A stretch of 34,239 nucleotides of DNA, from NCBI RefSeq assembly GCF_900163635.1, contig NZ_FUID01000073.1, forward strand, positions 1-34,239, written 5' to 3'. This document shows positions 32,383 to 34,239 of this stretch, piece after piece. The DNA comes from Leucobacter sp. 7(1) (GTDB lineage: Bacteria; Actinomycetota; Actinomycetes; Actinomycetales; Microbacteriaceae). Numbering within the stretch: position 1 is the stretch's first letter; each line of letters starts with the position of its first letter. Made by a program: the position numbers and the translations under genes. The notes beneath the pieces are model-generated. The model was not told the DNA's origin. It saw only the letters and a program-made list of their open reading frames with translations, and made no database searches.

Positions 32383-32910
32383 GTGGCGGAAGAGTCTTCG
32401 CCTGCGGCGTCCCCGGTGCCGGCTGTGCCTGCTGCGACAGCTGTGCCTGCTGCGCCGGCTGTGCCTGCTGCGCCTGCTGGGCCTGCTGGGCCGGCTGCGA
32501 CAGCTGTGCCTGCTGTGCCGCTCCGCTCGGTGCTCGGCTGGGTCGCTCTGGGCGGTGCCGTTGGATCCCTCGCTCGCTACGGTGTGTCGCAGGCTATCGG
32601 CGAGCCCGAGAATTGGCCGCTCGGCACGCTGTGCGTGAATGTGATCGGCGCGTTCCTGCTGGGGCTGTTGCTGGAGATACTTGCGTCCAAACCGAACGAG
32701 CGGGCACGGCTCCTCCTGGGCACCGGCGTGCTGGGGGGATTCACGACGTATAGCCTGCTCGCCACGCAGCTTGCGGAGCAGCTGCTCGCTGGCGCGGTGT
32801 GGCTGGCTGCCGGCTACGCGGTCACAACGATCGGTGGCGGGCTTGTAGCCAGCGCTGCGGGGGTGTGGCTGGCGCATATCCTGCGTCGGCGCAGCGGAGG
32901 CGAGTCCTGA
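32383..32910 (+). CDS. crcB: CrcB/Fluc fluoride channel subunit 1 with Ala/Pro/Val-rich extension
   Basis: The 175-residue protein has the four-helix CrcB domain from about residue 48: GGAVGSLARYGVSQ, LCVNVIGAFLLGLLLE (the asparagine-containing helix) and GVLGGFTTYSLLATQ with the Phe/Thr motif that lines the fluoride path. A 47-residue, repetitive Pro/Ala/Val segment precedes it, which is unusual for this small family. AGGAGG lies five bases before GTG 32383; an overlapping GTG at 32377 is inside the ribosome site. The stop overlaps the next crcB (TGATG). It protects the cell from fluoride by passive export. Confidence 0.9.
   Translation: MAEESSPAASPVPAVPAATAVPAAPAVPAAPAGPAGPAATAVPAVPLRSVLGWVALGGAVGSLARYGVSQAIGEPENWPLGTLCVNVIGAFLLGLLLEILASKPNERARLLLGTGVLGGFTTYSLLATQLAEQLLAGAVWLAAGYAVTTIGGGLVASAAGVWLAHILRRRSGGES
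32420..32520. repeat. 18-bp degenerate tandem repeat in the crcB 5' end
   Basis: Units beginning at 32420, 32438 and 32456 are almost identical (GGCTGTGCCTGCTGCG core), followed by three more diverged units at 32474, 32492 and 32510. They encode the AVPAAP-type extension of the first CrcB. Confidence 0.75.
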
Positions 32911-33275
32911 TGGGTGGCATCTGGGTAGCGCTTGGACTCGCCGCAGCCGGGGGCGTCGGTGCCGCGGCGCGCGTGCTCGTCGACCGGGGTGTCCCCGCCA
33001 GGATTCGAGCTCGCTTTCCCTGGGGGATCTTCCTGGTAAACCTCACGGGATCCTTCGCCCTGGGGCTCCTCACTGGTGCCGCGCTGGGCCAGCCCGTCAC
33101 CGCGATCCTCGCAACCGGTTTTCTTGGCGGTTACACGACCTTCAGCACTGCCAGCCTCGACACTCTTCGACTTCTGCAGCAGCGCCGGATCGGTGCGGCG
33201 CTCCTGAATGGAATCGGCATGCTCGGTGTGACCGTCGGGGCTGCAGTGTGCGGGATCCTGCTGACCTCCGGATAG
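32910..33275 (+). CDS. crcB: CrcB/Fluc fluoride channel subunit 2
   Basis: The 121-residue protein has four hydrophobic helices. The motifs GGVGAAARVLVDRGV, GIFLVNLTGSFALGLL and GFLGGYTTFSTASLDT match the CrcB family, including the asparagine helix and the phenylalanine-box region. Its ATG overlaps the stop of subunit 1. Two unlike crcB genes in tandem, as in many Gram-positive bacteria, normally form a heterodimeric channel. The frame open from 32799 is a shadow. Confidence 0.92.
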   Translation: MGGIWVALGLAAAGGVGAAARVLVDRGVPARIRARFPWGIFLVNLTGSFALGLLTGAALGQPVTAILATGFLGGYTTFSTASLDTLRLLQQRRIGAALLNGIGMLGVTVGAAVCGILLTSG

Positions 33276-33294
33276 CCGCGGCTGAGATTCTGCG

Positions 33295-34146
33295 CTACCG
33301 AACCTGGCGCACCGTGAAGCTGGCTTTCGGGGCGACATAGGACTCCTGCGCCGCGACAAGCTGCAGTTCGCGCTCACCCGAGGCGAGCGTCCGCTCGAGG
33401 AGCTCGTAGACGCTTGCGGCAGTAGCTCCGAGAGCCGCTGCGGGGTCGCCGGTGCGGCGCAGATGCGCGGTGAACAGCGCGGCGGTCACGTCGCCGGACC
33501 CGTTCGCTTTGATCGGGAGCCGCGGCTTTTCCACAAGCCACGCTCCATCCGGGGTCACCGCGAGCATCTCGATAACACCCTCCGGGGCGTCCGGCCGCTC
33601 CACGCTCGTCACCAGCACGGAGTGCGGCCCGAGATCCCGCGCCGCATCCACGGATTCAAGTGTCGATTCCAGGGTGTCTGGGGAAGTGCCCGTCAGAAAG
33701 CCCAGCTCGAACTGGTTTGGGGTGATCAGGTCGGCGCGGGGGACCACGCGGTCGCGGATCAGGTTCTGGACCTCGGGGGCGACATGGCAGCCCGACTTCG
33801 CGTTACCAAGCACCGGGTCGCAGGCATAGATTGCGTCCGGGCTGTGGTGCTTCACGCGGGCGACCGCATCGAGGATCGCGTCACCAATGCTGTCGCTGCC
33901 CTGGTAGCCGGAGAGTACCGCGTCTACTCCGGCAAGGCCGCCGCGTTCTTCGATCCCCGTGACGATCTCGCGGACGTCGTCGCCCGAGAGCAGCGGCCCG
34001 CGCCAGGCACCGTAGCCGGTGTGGTTCGAGAAGTTCACTGTGGGGACGGGCATGACCTCGACGCCGAGGCGCTGCAGTGGGAAGACGGCTGCGGAGTTGC
34101 CCACGTGTCCGTACGCTACGGCGGACTGGATCGAAAGAATGCGCAT
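33295..34146 (-). CDS. pdxY: Pyridoxal kinase PdxY
   Basis: The 283-residue ribokinase-fold enzyme opens with ILSIQSAVAYGHVGNSAAVFPLQRLG, the substrate-binding start of PdxY/PdxK proteins. It has YACDPVLGNAKSGCHV, DLITPNQFELGFLTG, and the anion-hole motif GSGD at 216-219 with catalytic Asp219. It phosphorylates pyridoxal (and probably other B6 vitamers) with ATP to make PLP in the salvage pathway. It converges with the crcB pair 20 bases away. The MocR regulator at 27211-28620 also uses PLP, but the two genes are not adjacent. Confidence 0.93.
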   Translation of the reverse strand: MRILSIQSAVAYGHVGNSAAVFPLQRLGVEVMPVPTVNFSNHTGYGAWRGPLLSGDDVREIVTGIEERGGLAGVDAVLSGYQGSDSIGDAILDAVARVKHHSPDAIYACDPVLGNAKSGCHVAPEVQNLIRDRVVPRADLITPNQFELGFLTGTSPDTLESTLESVDAARDLGPHSVLVTSVERPDAPEGVIEMLAVTPDGAWLVEKPRLPIKANGSGDVTAALFTAHLRRTGDPAAALGATAASVYELLERTLASGERELQLVAAQESYVAPKASFTVRQVR

Positions 34147-34239
34147 GACGCGATTCTGCCAGTGGTCCGCGGAGTAGACCAGTCCGGGTGTGTGCTGATG
34201 GTCCAGTTGAATTGAAATGGGGGTTCGGGGGGTTCGGGG

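Noticed and set aside
31308..32753. A 481-codon plus-strand open frame opposite the metal-binding lipoprotein gene
   Set aside because: It is antisense to a well-supported gene and ends in Cys/Ala-rich translation of the crcB repeat in the wrong frame.

Overview
The window is chromosomal DNA of a high-GC actinobacterium. Frequent GTG starts, many ATGA/GTGA stop-start overlaps, a fused ABC exporter, paired CrcB proteins, MocR and double AsnC regulators and a SipW-dependent surface locus suggest Microbacteriaceae, perhaps a Leucobacter relative. The lineage is inferred from gene style and was not tested. I found no rRNA, tRNA, CRISPR array, insertion sequence or phage gene. About 27 protein genes fill almost the whole window.

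Layout. (1) 57-4003, minus: a catabolic-looking operon of an MHS-type transporter, an alpha/beta-hydrolase-fold protein with glycine in place of the catalytic serine, and a TPP-dependent 2-oxo-acid decarboxylase-like enzyme, divergent from a double-module AsnC/Lrp regulator (4220-5158). A frameshifted gene remnant lies at about 5160-5385. (2) 5390-9714: a TetR regulator divergent from a 1200-residue ABC exporter with both halves in one chain, followed by a membrane-anchored HNH nuclease (9793-10605). (3) 10644-13489: a TetR regulator translationally coupled to a RibD/DHFR-like reductase, then a GrpB-GNAT-GNAT fusion. Both promoters carry the core TGTACACT. (4) 13509-15514: a lipoprotein, a short GntR regulator and a GNAT acetyltransferase.

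(5) 15541-21515 is the most distinctive block. A seven-gene minus-strand operon encodes two paralogous TasA/camelysin-like secreted proteins, two other small exported proteins, a membrane-anchored beta-rich protein, a seven-repeat RCC1-like propeller and an ER-type (SipW-like) signal peptidase. A sigma-70-family (ECF-size) factor is divergent from it. The genes read as a complete module to make, process and anchor a cell-surface fibre or adhesin. A perfect 12-bp hairpin after the first gene would favour excess production of the first TasA-like protein.

(6) 21660-27165, plus: a CocE/NonD hydrolase 17 bases before a four-gene OpuC-type quaternary-amine ABC importer. (7) 27211-29611: a MocR-type regulator and an EamA exporter whose start codons overlap head to head. 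(8) 29570-32234, minus: a Mn-type ABC importer behind a perfect 22-bp palindrome. (9) 32383-33275: paired CrcB fluoride channel subunits. (10) 33295-34146, minus: pyridoxal kinase PdxY.
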